DNA of 64,000 bases from Struthidea cinerea (Eukaryota; Chordata; Aves; Passeriformes; Corcoracidae): the NCBI GenBank assembly GCA_013397865.1, contig VZTI01001048.1, positions 343,005 to 407,004 of the forward strand. The letters are read 5' to 3'. The notes beneath the pieces were generated by a model that searched no databases, was not told where the DNA came from, and worked only from the letters and a program-made list of their open reading frames with translations. Below, piece after piece: positions 1 through 15,023 of this stretch; position 1 is the stretch's first letter, and the number at the start of each line of letters is the position of its first letter. The position numbers and the translations under genes were made by a program.

Positions 1-3000
1 GTCTTCCTGGCTCAAGCCCTGGACAGCTGATTCACAGGGTAGCAAAGATTAGTTTCTCTGGTTCCACATGCCCAAATTAAGTATTTCAGCTTATGCTTTC
101 TTCTGGGTAGAAACTAAGGGGTCGTTGACAACATTTTAAAAGTTTTTGGTTGAAGATGAGCTGCTTTCGCTGAGGAATCATCTCTCAACCTACTGCACCT
201 GTATTGGCCTAGTAGATAAGAGAGGGTTGTTGATACCGAGGGTTCCTGGACACAATGCTCTGTTCATAATGGGCATGGCTCTATTACCTATTTGAGGGCT
301 TTCCCTCTGGAGCACCTGGAGATGGTGGTGGCAGCAGAACCTCACTATGTAGGCTGCTGGGGTTTAGCACAGCCTGCAAATGTATCTGCCTTCCTCCACC
401 TAAACATTAAGACAGAAACGGCTTTGCTGAGACAGGTGTCTCAGAGCTGGCTGGCTCCAGCATCCCTGGACTGATGTGTGAAGAAGGCAGGATGGCTGCT
501 TCGGAGATGATGGTAACGTGCAGACCCATGTCCCCTTCCCCTCTGGCACTGTGTGTCTGCTACAGGACCTCTACTCCTGAATGAACACCCAGAGAGTCCC
601 TGCGCTGCCGTCTCAGTGTCCTGGGATCTTTCCTGTGAGACACACCAACTCTGTTTGACATTTAATAAACTGATTTGGTTTCAGTTTTGTTTCTTAGTTG
701 CCAATAAAGTGCCTTATTGCCACCACAACAGAAGGACATCCATAAAAGCATGGGAAGAGCAGGGTTGGATTACCCCCAGCCTTGTGTGGCTATTCTGTGC
801 AGAGTGGCTGTCAATCTGTATGACTGTGCCACCAGGACTGTGGGGCACTTTGTTTTTGACTTGGTATGAGAGAGAGAAAACAAACAGGCAGGCCTGCCAG
901 CGTTTCTTTCCTGACATCTCACCTTAGAGGGTGGAAAAGGAAGCCTAACTTCAGACAAACAGCCTTGGGAAGTGTGTATGGAACGAAAGGCTTCTGGCTT
1001 CTGCCTGTGCTTTCAAAGGGATGCTGACAGGCAGGGCTGTGCTCAGGGTGTGCTGGCACTGAGCACAACGGCGTTGCTTTCTCTCCGCAGAGGGGCACTG
1101 CAGCATTTTTAAGCCCAGGGATGAAGGCTTGGTGGTGAGGATGGTCCACGTGAGCCATCTGCCCTCTTGGGTTGCTCCCTGCCATGTTGTGTGTTGTATC
1201 TGCAGAGGCAGAGCCTGCTCTTGGAGCCAAGCCATTCCCAGCGATAACGGATGGGACAGCTTTAGCCCTGTTTATTTCAGCCTGTCCCAGCCAAAAGCTC
1301 AACTTGTGGATGAAAGGAATAGCTGTTCACAGAGCTAGGAGAGTACATGCAGATCTGACCTTTAGAACAACCTTTTGCAGTTACAGAGATGCTACGTTTA
1401 TCACTCCACTACTTGCTATTCTATTTAGCATTCAGCTAGAATCTGCTGCCCCTTTCTTTCCTGTAAGAGCTGGAAACAACCATCTAAGGATCTTTGCTGG
1501 TGGTCCTGCATGTGAAACTGGATCTCCTTTCCTTCCACACATCAAGCCCTTTATTTATGACTGCTTCTAGCATATGTCCATCCATATTTAGGTGCTGGTC
1601 ACTGCTTCAGCTGCCCTGGATTTACAGCTGTAATTTTCTGTGTCTGCACCAAGGTGCTGGTGGTTCAGCAAATTGCTTCACATAACATGATGATGTCTGG
1701 TTCAAGCCCAGAACTATGGTAACACTCAAGTCTCTGTGGCTCTGGAATAATTTAATCTCTCAGTGCTACCACCTTTATCACAGGCATTAATGGGCTCTTT
1801 TCATTAGCAGTTTCCCTTTCCAGACCAATTGAGAGGAAACAGAAATGAAGCTGGTGTCTCCCTGTAGCATGCCTGGACTCAGGCTGCCATTTGCAGAGGG
1901 TACTTGAGCAAAGCTCATCTGAATCCTGCCACTTGCCTTGAGAGGAAGCACTGCCTTGATACTTACCCCTGCCCTAAAGGAGAGGAGTTGTCTGGTTCAG
2001 CGAGGAAGATCAGAGTGGAGTCAGCATTGCCTCTGCCCATCTGATGAGACCCCACTCTTTAGCCCATAGATGATCACTCCTCTCCAGAACAGCCAAGAGA
2101 AGAACGCAGTTCAGTGCTGGTGGGGAGGATCAGGGACAAACTGGAAACTGCCCTGGCATTATTAAACCTCCTTTGCGGTTTGAGTGTAGCAAACTGATCA
2201 GTAATTCGTGGTCTGAACTAGGAGCTGCATTATCAGTATGAAGCGAAGTCTGATTTTTCTGGCTCGAGGAACTTGCTGAACTCATTCTTTCCGATCCCAG
2301 GCAATACCCTCCAGCTTCTTACGGGAAAGAGCTTAGAACCGCACGGTCTGCTGGTGCTGCCTGACGTGTATAATAGGGTTTGTAAGGGCTGCTGGGGAGA
2401 ACATCTGTTTACATCTGGAATTTAGCTTTCAGAAAACTGGTGCTTTGTGGTGGACTTGGCTCCTGAGCTCAGTTCTCTCCCTAAAGGGTCACTGAAGACT
2501 CTTGAGCACTGGAACTAATTTCTGGCAATCTCTTGGAGGATTTCAAAGCAAGTCAGATAATGATAGTGTGGACTGATAGGCTTCCCTGCCCCATCAGCCT
2601 TTACTGTTTATCTGCTGTCCACTCTTTCTTTGCAAAGTTGATGGCAAAGGAGAAAGTGACACGGTACAATAGCCTGTTCACTCTCTCCGTCCTTTGTGCT
2701 CTTGGATTGGCTTGGATCCAAAGCTGAAAATGCATGCTGGCAAGCAGAGTGACCCCAGAACTGGGGTCTCACCTGCCCAGGATTTTAGGGCACAGATGAT
2801 TAGTGGTGAAAAGGTAGCTCAGAGCTGCTGCTGCCTGTGTGGATTACTATTAGCAGCTCTACCCTCATCATCTTTCTTCTTTTTACAAATGTATCAGTTG
2901 ACCATGCTTTCTGGTCATTTGAATGTGGTGGACATGGCTCGCTCCTTGGCCATGCCATGCAGCAGTGCCCAGGGCAGGACAGCCAGAGGTGTCTGTGTGG

Positions 3001-6000
3001 TGGCATGGCTGGCTTGTGGTTAAAGGCAGCTGTGGGACACTGAGCCCAGACACTGCCTGATCGGGGCCAGGCTGTGCACCCTACAGCTCCTTCAGGAATG
3101 GGAAGAGGAGAGCCAGAAAAGGGGTGTCACCCTAAGAGGTGGCTTTTAAGCTGATTCAATGTCTGTGCATACAACTCATGACTGAAACAAGCACAGCTGT
3201 GGTTTGGGTCTGGTGCCTCTTTGCTTCTGAAACCTCATGGCCCGGGGAGCCTTGATGCTGAAATTGCTCAGAGTCCTCATGCTGGAGGACAGACTTCCTC
3301 CTCCTGGTACATTGTGCAGGGCTTTAGGGTTGGGAGTGTTTTAAAGGTGTAAATTTTTTACTTGCATCACCAACAAGAAATAGAAGATGGTCAACACTTG
3401 GTCCGCAACAACATAAAGATCATCTGACGCAAAAGCTCAGCCCTGCAGAGCCTTACATGCTGCTACAGATCGTCCTACAGCCTTCCCTGAGGTTCTGTTC
3501 TTGAAGAGAAAGTTGAGGAAATAAGGATTTTTGCCTACTCACTGGTCACAAGACCTGCCTGAACTTGGCTCACAATCCACTGTAATGCTGAATATGGTCT
3601 TTTCAGCCTTGGTACGACTTTTGCCTCTGGAGCAAATTAAATAAAGAAGGCTGCAACAGCAGCATGCACACCCCAACTGCAGACAGCAGATTTAACCTTG
3701 TGCCATTTCCTGAGCGAAGGATCTCACCATTGGAAGTGAGCGTGGGAAGACTCAAAAGCCACAGCAGCTATGAGATGCAGAACTTGAGCTCGCTCGCAAA
3801 AGGTGTCCATCAGCTAGGGCTGCCTGCAACATGCATTGAGGGCAGCTGGAGTAAGACAAAAGCCTATTTAAAAACAAGGGACTCAAATAAGGACAGCACA
3901 GATATCACCAGTTAGAAACATGCCCATGGCAGGGGAACTTGGCAGAGAAAAGCTTTCTGAGGCTTATAGGACCAATAACAGCAATTAGAAAGAATAAAAG
4001 CTGGAAGAAAAATGGCTGTGAGACCTTTGGCTAAGGTGCTGGTGAGGTGGTGAGGAAAAACTAGCCTATAATTCCCCTGTCTTTGGCACCCACAATGTCA
4101 CACCGCCCCTCCAGACAGGCTGTGTTGCAAACCTGCCCTGCAGAAAAGAAAAAAATGTCACAAATGCGATGACATGTAGAAGGGAGAAACAGAGGTGAGA
4201 CCTGCTCCTCACTTGGAAGAAACTAGTTTGTAACTTTGCAGAACTAACTCAAACTCACTGGATGGTGGCTACTGGCACATCTTTCTTCTCAGAAAAAAAA
4301 AATCTTTTATTGCCTGTAATATCATCTACCAGCACTAAAAGCTCTCACAATTTTAAATAAAAACTCAGTAAAACTGGCAAGCCAAACACCCTCCTGGACT
4401 CAGGAAACTACTTCTCTGCCATTGCCTCCTTTTGCTTGGCTTTGATGGCATGGATAAACATGGGTGGGCGCAGGGCCGAGCTGTGATCCAAACGGAGTGA
4501 GCATGGCTGTGTCCTGCTGTGCCCTTCCTGAGAAGGACTGGGCAAGGTTTCTCCTCTGGAGGACAGCAGTTAGGAGGGAGCAGGATGGGACCCTTTTTCC
4601 TTATCAAACATGTAAAGGGTTATTTTGGAAATGTAAGTCTGTTTGTATCTTCTCTCGTTACTCGATGCTCCTTTTCCTCTGTGCAGTACAGTCCCCTCCC
4701 ATTCCTACTGGTAAAACCTTATCAAACTAGAAGCAATTTCTCTGGAGGACAGTCTTGCTCCAGTTTTACTTTCAGACTAACTAAGGAGTAACTGGTTGTG
4801 TTCAACACATTACCCAACAACCTGGATACCCAACTGAACATCTGTAAGGTGTACTCAGCAGGTAAGACTGACTTAGCATCCCCCTTCACATAAAGGAACA
4901 AACATCTGCCCAGGGAGGTTCCAAGTACAGAAAGGTGGGTGACAACCATGTAGCTATCCTGAGCATTTACTGTAGGATTGCTCCTGTGTGTCACTTGATT
5001 CTCCATTCCCACGATCTCCATGTAAATCAAGAGTAATTCCCCCTCTAATCAATGGAGTTAATCTAGTCTTAAACCAATCTGTAGGAAAATGAGGACTTAA
5101 TTATACATAGCCAACCTAGGGGAATTATTTCCTCGTAAGGGAGAAGTATCTAGCAATAGTCACACCATCAACATAGATACAATGTCTTGCAAACCAGAAA
5201 CTCCTACAGCCCTGGAAAGGGAATAGCACAGCAAAAAGGAGGAAATGTGTTCAAAGCCTGTGGGTGAGAATTTCTTTGGCTCCTGAGTGGGTTTTGACAC
5301 TCGGAAGGGATGTGCTGTGCTGCCTGGAGCGACTCTGGGGTGATGTGACGCAGATGTGGGTCTCTGCTGGGGAAGGATGAGGCGTCCTGGGGCCCCCAGC
5401 AACTATCAAAAACCCTAAAGCAGACACAGGTTAATTCACGTGTCCTGCACTTTTTTCCTCCACATTTTCTCCCTCTGACTTTGACCACAAGGCTGAACAT
5501 TGCCATGGTGCAAAATGATACTGTTTCACAGCAGATCTTGAGGCTTTGCTGTTTCTAACCTTCATCTGGAGCTTGATTCTTTCCTTCCTTTCAATGAAAC
5601 ACCAAGAACTCCTGCCGAGACACCCGCCACAGCAATTCTGACCGGGGTGAATGGCATCTTTGAGCTCCTGCAGCCCAGGGTGAGGCTGGTCCCTGCTGCA
5701 CTGCCAGGCACCCTCACAGCCCACTCCGTGGGTGACGCAGAGGTCAAAGCAGTAATTGTAGCTGTTAAATGAGTTGCCTTGTGGTATCTTTATTCAGTTA
5801 TTACCAAGGTACACAATACTGATTAATAGCCTCAGTAAAACCTGTATTCGGGTAATAAAGTCTTCATGTGTGGCAGGCATTTTGCCATCCCCATGATTGA
5901 TGCAGTGCAAGGGACATGTTTTGAGGTGCCACCATCCCACTGTGCCTCTGTGTGAGGGAAGGCAGCCGTTGCACTCTCTCCCAGGCTGGCTGATCCAGCC

Positions 6001-9000
6001 CATGAGAAGCAGTTACTCACTGTGCAGGGACAGGGTGACCCTTGGGTGGTGTGCGGCTCGGGCATGGCAACGGCACATTTTAGCTTCCTTAAGGGCAGTG
6101 ATCAGCTGGGAGTCTCCTTGCCTCATTAGCTCAGCAAAATTCCCCTTCTGGAAGGATGGGATTTCACAGCCACAGGCCATGAAATGGTTCCTCTGCTCCA
6201 GTGTGTTCCCTTGTCTGGGTTAATCCCAGGGTGTGAAGGGAGCGGGCTGTCAGGGAGGCCTTCACACACCTCCCTGCTGAAGCTGACAGTGAAACCAGCT
6301 CTCACAGAGCGGGAGGTGGCTGAGCAGCCGGGTTCAGTGTGCCCTTGGACCTGGCACTCCTGCGAGGGCACCTGACATCGTGTCCCTTGGGGGCTGAATT
6401 ACTTTGGGGTCTGCGCCAGAGCAGACCATGGCAGAATACTGTGTCCTGAGTTTATGAGCATCTGCTATAAGCAAGGAACATGTTCCATGTCCCGTGTCCC
6501 TCCTCTCCCATGTGCCTGGACACAGCAAAGCAGCTGCTCACTCTCTTCTTCCTCTACCCCAAGCTGTGTCAAGCCCAGCCTGACTGTGCTTCTGCCATTT
6601 TGGAGCAAAGACTACCCCTCACCACCATCCCTGAACAAGCATCATACAACAGAGCCAAGGCATAGATCCCTTGTTTTATGCCTTTTTGTGAGTTGTGCAT
6701 CAGAGATCTGTTTAAGGCCAGGAATATCCTATACAAATGTTTTCATTTTACATCTGTAGACATTCAAATAATAGGAACATCATAGAAGGCATGCGGAAAA
6801 TAAATGTTTTTAATGGCATTCCTAAAACTGGTGAGTAAGCAGCATGACTCAGCAGTGCTTCCCAACATTTCCCAGAAGAGATGGAAATAAATCTGCTTAA
6901 TAACTGACATGTATTTGAAATGCGCTGAGCAGTTCGTAGTTATCTGCAATTGCTGCTTGGAGAACTGACTTGCAACCATACCTGAAGGTAACATCCTGCC
7001 TGCACAAGGCTGCGGCCAGATGCAACCTGAACTTCAGTGTCAAACATGATGGTGACTTTCTGGAAGGACTTCAGCGAGTGCCTGACCAGCCATACAGTCA
7101 GAAACATGTATAGGCATCTTTGAAGCCTCTGCCATGTCAGTGTTTAACTTCAGTGCCTCCGTTGCAAGTACATCACATACCTAGACGTATTTTTTTGTCC
7201 TGGCTTACAGGCCCTTCAACCCCTTTCTAGACAGAAAGGCTCTAGTGAAGGACAGACAGTATCTGCCTGTGCTCACCAACACCGGATGCCACCCAGGGCA
7301 AGACCACTGCCACCTGCTCTGTGGGGAGTGGCTGTGCTGAACCCCTCTGGATAGGATGGAATCCGCCTTGGCTTGGCTGTGCCATCCACCAAGAAGGAGT
7401 GGATGGGGTATGCAGCCAGGGCTCTCCTGACCCTGGATCCAGGAGCTGCCAGGAAGCCCCTTTTCAAGCAACAAGGTTTTCACCTTCTCAGGGCTCTGCT
7501 CCAGCTGCCAAATATTTTTGAACACTTTGTCTTCTGTGCTGTCCCACTCTGGTGCTTTCCAGGGGCTCCTGGAGAAGCCGTTTTCCATCAGTATCTTGTG
7601 GGAATGGAAAGCAGCACTCCATCTCCCATTAATTTGCCACAAATGTTACAGTCCCGTGTCTGCTTCACTCTCCCTTCTGTGCCTCTTCCCTGTCACACCA
7701 CAGCAAGGAATGTTACATTTGCGGCTGCATTTGAATAATAAATCTCACAGGGGAAGGCAGGCAGCCCTTCTTCCAAGGAACGGGGACGGGTGGGGTTTTT
7801 TTCTTCTTTGCAAACTAAAAATATTCCTTGTATCATCCAAAAAATCAGTATCAAACACATAAAGCTCATGGAGGAAAAATATATCCCTCTCTCCGTGAAA
7901 AGAGAGAGCTTGCACACAAGGAGGAGGAGGAAAGCCTAATCTCGCTGTGGCAAAGGGTCTGCATTTTCACAGGTGAACAGAGGTGTTGGACAGTTTTAGG
8001 GGAAGTGAAGATCCTTTTTGAGGATGCTTTGGAGGACTAGCGTTGTTAATTCCTCAGAAATCAAGCCTAAAATGGCAGCTGACGGCAGAAGCACCACGAA
8101 AAACTAACATCTCTAAAGATGGATTTGCACCTGGAGAGGCTGTGTCTTCCACTATCCAGGGAGCAGACAATGCCAGGAGAACTCATCAGAGATGCTTTTC
8201 TGCTGGTGGTTGGCTGAAGAGGAAGGCAATACCCATAATTTAAAAACCATCTTTCAGGTATTTTCTATTTTCACTGATCCTCCCATAAACAAATGTCCTC
8301 AGACGTCTCTTATCCCTCCACTTATCTAATACCCATAAGGATGAGTAGTCCTTCAAGTGCAGATTGCCCTGATTTCTCCTGATGCCATGGAGAGAAGAGG
8401 GAAAGCACTACGAGCCCAAGCTCATCTCTGACTGTAATTCCCTTTCCTGGCACCAGTGGCCACTGCCTTGTCCTCTCACTGTGTCTCTCTGGGAATACTC
8501 AGGCACCATCTTCTTTAAAGCCTTCTTTAGGTGGTGAAAGATGTGATTAGACTCAGTCTGGAACTTGGAGTTGGAGTGACTGTGGTGTCTCTAATCAATG
8601 ATCCCCTGAGGCATCTCTTTATCTTCTGTTTTTCTTCACAAGGAAATTAAAAGGCTAGTTTTAATTGATGGCATCTGTTCTGGTCAGTGCTTTTGTAGGA
8701 CATTTAGCTACAAAACTCATCTCAGAACTGGGAAGGCAGCAGGGACAGCAAGTATCACCAACCCACAGTTCCTGGCTGATGCCAGGTGTTCACCAAAGAA
8801 ATACATCTGGTGGCATTTTAAGGTGTGACCACATCTCTTATTCTCATCTGGCTCACTTAGAAATGATACTGAAGTGCTTCACAATACTTTTCTTCCCTAG
8901 AAATGTGTTTCTTAGGAACAGATTTCTGACTGCACAGAGGCACTGGAAGATCAGGTGAACTTCTGTCCCACCCTGTCCCCTGACTGCTGCCCATTCACCA

Positions 9001-12000
9001 TCGGTGTCCAGGAGAACCCAAAAAGCAGACCCAGTGTTTACTTTAGAGTGAGGGTTGCCATGCCAACACCATGGCTATCATCCTGAAACAGGACCAGTGT
9101 GAAAAACATCATGCTGGCACATCAATGCTCAGCAAGGTGGCACCTTCCAGTGAGCTGCCTTCCACATGACACGCGTTTCCAACGTGCTACGCGACTGCCG
9201 CCCACTCTGCCCTGCCTCCTTTTGAATCCATTTCAAGCTGTCTTTTTTCATTCTTTAGGAATTTTAACTAAAACTGGTACATTGGGCCACCCTGGGGAAC
9301 TTTGTGATTTTAGAGCTCTTGTGAGTGATTGACAGTCTTCTGCTGAAAGAAAGGTTACTGGTATAGCCTCTGGTGCAGCACTGGCCATGCAGTTCAGTCG
9401 CTTGCCTAGAGCATCCAGCTGTTTCTACTACTACTACTACATTTTCTGGCCATGATGTGTTAATAGCCATGACTCCAGCTGCTTTTGTTTCTCTTCTGAT
9501 CACTATCTTTATTAGCAGCATGAGTACAGCAAAGCAGACACCAGTTCTGGGGGATTTTTTTTGCTATGTGAAGATCACTGTATGTTACAGACTTGATGAT
9601 CACTACTTCAGCTCTGCAGGAGCACGGGGCCAGGCTGTGCTGCTGCTGCTGCTGCAAAGCAAGGTCTCCCAGGTCCAGCCACGGGTCTCAGCTGACTTGG
9701 CTGGGATCCCTCCTGGTGATGAGGGAGTTTGATTCTCCCTAAGAGGCAGAGCAAAAGCATGGAAGTAGACTGTTCCAAGCTCTTTCAGTTGGCACAAAGG
9801 GCTATCATAAACTGCCTTTGTGCTCTGCTGTTAATTTACTGCTATCATTTATTAGGAAATATCTTGTATTTTCAGGGGCTCAAGGGATTTCCAAAGGAGG
9901 GAAATACATTAGTGTAATGTAGAAGCTGCTGCTTTGGTTAGAGAGACTCCAGATGGTGCTGTGGGGCATGTGGGTCATGCCCTGTGACCATGCAGGCAGA
10001 GATTACTCTGGGCTTTCCCTTGTTCTTTGCTGTCTCCCTCTTTCTCCTGCACCCTTGTTTTTCAGCAAAGATTTCAAATACATTGGCCATCTTGGCCAGC
10101 AACCACAAGTGTTTCTTGAATGAGCCAACCATCTCCCTGGCAACAAGGCAGGCTGTGACAATAACAAGTGCTTTCCTCTCTGTTTCATGTTTCCCTCCTC
10201 TCAAGAAATACCCTGCCCTTCATTTGTTCCCTACCGCTCAGAAGTATGAATGATGGCAACTGAAATGCACCTTGTGGAAGGACCAAGAGGGAGGTGTGCG
10301 AGAATGATGGCTTCAGCCTCAATGGAAAAGTGACAGACCTTTATGAAGGGCAGGCTGAAGTATTTGTTGTACCCAAGACTGTTACTTGGGTATTTGTAAT
10401 ACAGTACAGTAAATATGATTATATGTGAGCTGTGATTATTGCAAGTAGACATTGTCTGCAGCTGGATGTCCAGACAAATGCTGACACCAGGTACAAATGG
10501 CGCGTCTAGTGCCACCTCTTTATTCCATTTTCCCTTTTCTTCCATTCCATCCTGCTCTTCCATAAAGCAGCCCTAAGCTCCCATCACTCACAACAGCAAA
10601 TCAGCAAGGACTGGCTGCATCCTCAGTCAAGCAGCACAAGCCCAGGAATCCTGTGTCCATCCCCCAGATCACCCAGGTAGCTAAAAGAGGCTTCCTACCA
10701 GCACAGCAGTGCCTGATTAACCTCACCTGCCCTTCCCGAAGTTATTAGCAGCCTTTTTGCATTTCTGAGAGAGCTTGGGTTAGGGACACACAGTAGGAGC
10801 CAGCTGGTCTAAACAGATACATGACTCAAATGAAGTAGCACAGTATCTTGAGCTGACAAGTACAAAAAACCAGTCACACAGGAGCAGATCTTAGGAAAGA
10901 GAGATCCTCCCCCACGCTGCTCCCCTGCAGCGCCTGGAAGGCAGCAGGTGACAGTGGCTGTGACTTTGCTCCTGCCACTGCCAAGCAAGAATGAGAGGAA
11001 GAGGGCAGCTCCTAAAATCCCCTTTTGGCGTGTGCAGAGGGGAAGGGGCTGGAGGCACCCGGTTACTACAGGCACCTCTCTGTTCAGAAGCAGATTTGAC
11101 GTGGACCTCTTTGCCAGCCACCCCGGGTGGGCTGTTCAATTACACTACAGAAGGGTTTTTTTAAGGCTACTAGCCAGTATTTTAAAACGTCCCGGCACAT
11201 CTTTGTTTGGCTCACGGTTCAGGAGTTGCATACTGTACACAGCAGAAGGTCGCCACAGACACATTTTGCTACAACTTTTCCAAAAGAAAAAAAGTCCCTA
11301 TCAAAATATTTTAACACTTTAGCAGCTTTTTATTTTCCCTTTCACAGCTGAAGCAGAGACACGTCCAGACTCACACTGGGAAAAAGTTCAGTGTGAAGGT
11401 CACTGCCTGCCACCACTGGACCCCAAGTGCTAAACCTGTGACCTGTTGCCTCAGACACTTGGATCTGAGCCATGAACTGATATTTGGATTCTCTGTTGAG
11501 TACTTTCGGAACAATTTCAGCCTGTTTCTGTCTGGTTTATGAAAATATGAGCATGCTCCACAGCTGCTTTCATACCAGCCTGCACAGGGCAGGGTGCCCA
11601 TTGCAGCCTGGGACCAATCCAACCTGAAGACATGCCCCAGGCCTCCCAGCCTGGCTGCAGCTCTGGCATTTCACGTAAATGGGATTGCAAGTCTGTATTT
11701 CCAAGCAGCTTCTGGGGTCAGCACTGACCCACAGAGGAAGAGACTTTATGCTTCTTCTGGCGGGGGTTTCTGAAGCCAGACTTCGGAACCAGATCTTCAA
11801 ACAGAGATATGAAAATCCATCCTCACCCTGCCCTTCCAGCTTGATCCTTTTCAAACACTTGGACTGACTTCTAGATTCCTGGTTTCAAACCTCCATTTCC
11901 CATTTACTCTGCCTGAGTACACTGAAATGGAATCACTGAGGAGCTTGTTTTATTAATACATTTGCACTTTAGAGGACCATTTAATCCACAGGCTACATGT

Positions 12001-13576
12001 TACAGCCTGACTCTTTCCTGCCTGTTAATCTGATTATCAAGGTAAGGACTGAGCAGTGCCCTACAGACCAGCTGGAGAGTCCTGAGTAGGCAGTCAGGAC
12101 TAAGCCTCTGCCTCTCTTCCTGCGTGTAACCCCTTGGCTTGTCAGGGATCCAGACTGGTGCAGGGGTGGCCCTGGAGATAAGCAACACCCACGGATGCCA
12201 CTTCTCCTGCAGCTGGCTCCTGTCTCCTCACTGATGGCTCCTTTTCCGCCCGCCCTCCTGTAACACGTAAAGGATTTGACTGCACTTGCACAGCTTTTCT
12301 GGAGTTTCAGCCTGACCTTCCATGCTGTGTGCAGTGATAACATGCCGTGAGCTGGCAGGATAGGCTCCCGCCTCCTGTGCTGAAGGACACAAAACAAGGA
12401 CCTGGGTGCTGCCCACAGGCCATGAACCTTTCGTGAGCTGGGCACAGCTGCAAGAAAACCCGCTGCCCTGGACGAGGAGCACACATAAAAGTGAAATCCA
12501 GACTGTTTTGTTCTCAATCTGGGGACAAGTCCTTATCAGCAGAGAGGGTCAGCGAGACCTGGAGCATATGGTTTTTGTGATTTATTTTGTCTTTTTAGGT
12601 CCTATTTCCTACATTGATCTCGCTTTGACCGCCAAAAGCAAGAGGGTTTAGTCTTCCCCCAGTCTTTTCACTTCTGTTAGACTAAATACTGGAAGTACAA
12701 TTATGGGCAGGAGAAAAATGAGAACAGTGAGAGGACTTGGTTTTTTTCTCTCAATAACAACATGCATTTATTAAGTAGGGGAAGGTTTTTCGCTTGGTCA
12801 GGGTGCCATTTGGAAGGGATATGGGTGCAGATCCATCTTCCAGAAAGTGGGATGGGCAAAGCAGTAATAGCCAAGTGGTCTCTGGGGAAAACCTGTCCCA
12901 GGCCCAAGTTCTCTCCTTCCCTGCTGCTGAATCAGGCTGGAGCAGCCACAGCCCTGGCTCCCCTTCCTGAGCTCCCTTCTCTTGGGGGCTTAAGTGACGA
13001 GTAGGGGAAAATCCCCCACTGAAAGATTTGCATTGGAAACCCTTGGCTGAGGAATGACTTTTAAAATAGAAAAGCTTTGCCTGAAAAGGGATGAACCACG
13101 TAGCATAATACTCAACAAATCGCCTGTTTAATGGCCTCTCTTTATAGCAGCTGTGTATTAATAACAAAAGCAGGGCAGCAGAAGCCATGTGCTTCTTTGT
13201 AAGATTAAAATGAATACTATTTCATACTAATACCAGCAACTTTCTGTGCCTAAGAGAAAGGAGCAAGTGGAAGATCACAGCCTGAGAGACTTGGTTTCCT
13301 TCGCCTTTGTCTGCTGCTGGATGAAGAAATATTTCTGCTATCTATGAAGGGAACAGATACCCTGAATCACCCTCCCAGACAGTGGTTTGGTTTATAGTGG
13401 TTTGTGGCAGGCTTGTCTGACACAGTCACCATGACACCATCATAAGACAGGAGTAATTCCTCCAGAACTACATCTCTTAGGGGAAACCAGGTTGGGGAGA
13501 ACTTAATCTAACTTGCTTTTTACTTTGCAAAGCATAACACAAGATCCCTACTGCCATAAAGCATAAATTGAAGCAA
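1..13576 (-). other. GNAO1: Distal part of GNAO1 intron 3, no gene recognised
   Basis: This is non-coding sequence in the sense of GNAO1. I looked for exon 4, which begins with codons for ADAKMVCDVV, and did not find it, so the intron continues past base 1. Small simple repeats are present: five CTA units at 9425-9440 and a GCT run at 9639-9655. The open frames here carry no domain or motif I recognise and lack splice context. No RNA gene or clear transposon was seen. Confidence 0.7.
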
Positions 13577-13798
13577 TGGTGGTTCACACTAGACATAAGG
13601 AGAAACCTTTTCATCATGAGGAATGTAAGAGCAGTGGAGCAGGTTGCCCAAAGAGGTTGTGCACTCTCCATCCTTGAATGATTTCAGACCCAACTGCGTA
13701 GAGCCCTGAGCAACCTGGTGTGACCTCAGACTTTACCTGAGCAGGGGTTGGGCTCGACACCTCCTGAGCTCCTCTCCAGCCTGAGTTATCGTACAACC
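13577..13798 (+). mobile_element. CR1 LINE 3' fragment (plus orientation)
   Basis: The stretch follows the order of the CR1 LINE 3' end. It has a degraded GGAGAAACCTTTTCATCATGAG segment, then GTGGAGCAGGTTGCCCAAAG, then a CCATCCTTGAATGATTTCA segment, then GAGCAACCTGGTGTGAC, then a GGGTTGGGCTCGACACCTC segment and a terminal CCAGCCTGAGTTATCGTAC. This is the tail of the reverse-transcriptase gene plus the short 3' untranslated region. It is 5'-truncated, as nearly all CR1 copies are, and carries many substitutions, so it is an old, inactive insertion. It lies antisense to GNAO1 in intron 3. Confidence 0.9.
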
Positions 13799-15023
13799 CT
13801 AGGAACATTTGGCATCTTTTCCATGGGAATATGAACGGACACAACATTTTGTTCAGCCCAGTACTCCACCTCTCGTTCCTGGCAGTACTGATAACAGCTC
13901 TCCTCCTCCACACCCTGTACTGTGCCAGGCCTGGCACTAAAGCAGTGATGAATTTTCCCTCCTCAAATTAGGAATTTAGGCATTAAAAAAAAAAAAAAAA
14001 GGAATGTTACATTTTAAAGCTGTCTGCCACAGACTATTTATCAGACATGGAGAATGATTTGTTTCTGTTTTCCCAGGCATAGGTTTTTAGCTGAACGAGA
14101 TACGTTGCCTTGCTGAGAGCTGAGTCACCGAGTAATCAACAGATTAATGTATTCAGTTCGAAAGCCATCAGCATTAGTTCTCGGCAAGCTCACAAGAACT
14201 CCATTATGGTATCATCTCCACGTTTGGGATGGAAATGTCTCCAGGATTTAGCGTTCCTACAGGAAAATCCCTAGATGCAAAGAAATCGAAGTACCTCTTT
14301 GCAATTGGGAGAAATAAGGTACCTCTTCATACAGTAACACCACAGCAGGATTTTGGCATCCCTTCTAGTGAATGCTTTTATTATCAACCCTCAGAGAAGG
14401 AGTTTGGAGTATGTTGTACATCTGTCATTTGATAGCTACCTAAAAATAGTCATGACAAACTCACTGGCATATAGGACTTTGCCTTTACCAGGTCTTTAAT
14501 CTGAAGTCATCTTATTTCCAGTAAAATCAAGTAGTTTTACTTTCTCTAGGATTGCTGCATGCAAAAAGGGTGGTTTTGACTTCACTCTAGGGTTCTGAGT
14601 TCCTCTGTGTGGGTTTAGTTTGAGCCAGAAATGCAAAAAGGCAAGGCAGAGGCTGGCAAGGGCACCTCACAGAGGAGCCACTGTTTAAAAATAGGGAGCT
14701 GGTGAAAGTAATCACAGAGTAGCAACTGTAAAAGGACAGGCTGGCCTAGGTGTGTGGCACAAGAAGGCTGCCAGGCATCACATAGCTGTTCTGATAAGAC
14801 AGATGCCAATGCTGCTGCCTAAGAGCCTGTCCATACCAACCTCACTGAAGTAATACATCCCCTTTTTTGCAACCGAAAACGCTGTCTGGGTACACTTAAA
14901 TGGGGGATGTGTGAGTAGAAGCCAGTCAAGCCCCAATCCCGTTAATCCTAAAAGTTTTCCTACATTAGCAAGCTGGTGGAAGGGCTTTGAATGGCAGCAA
15001 GACTTCTCCCTGATTCATCCATC

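Noticed and set aside
5553..5580. CTTCATCTGGAGCTTGATTC, another partial resemblance to antisense exon 2
   Set aside because: It lies downstream of exon 3 in the direction of transcription, so the order is wrong, and the coding match fails after a few bases.
11993..12517. 174-codon open frame on the minus strand
   Set aside because: It is in the same orientation as GNAO1, but the translation resembles no known exon and has the Ser/Cys/Arg-rich look of random sequence. Overlapping frames exist on the same strand.
13985..14000. 16-base A run, considered as the tail of a retrocopy or SINE
   Set aside because: No gene-like, SINE-like or target-site-duplicated sequence precedes it. The CR1 just to the left ends earlier and does not use a poly-A tail.
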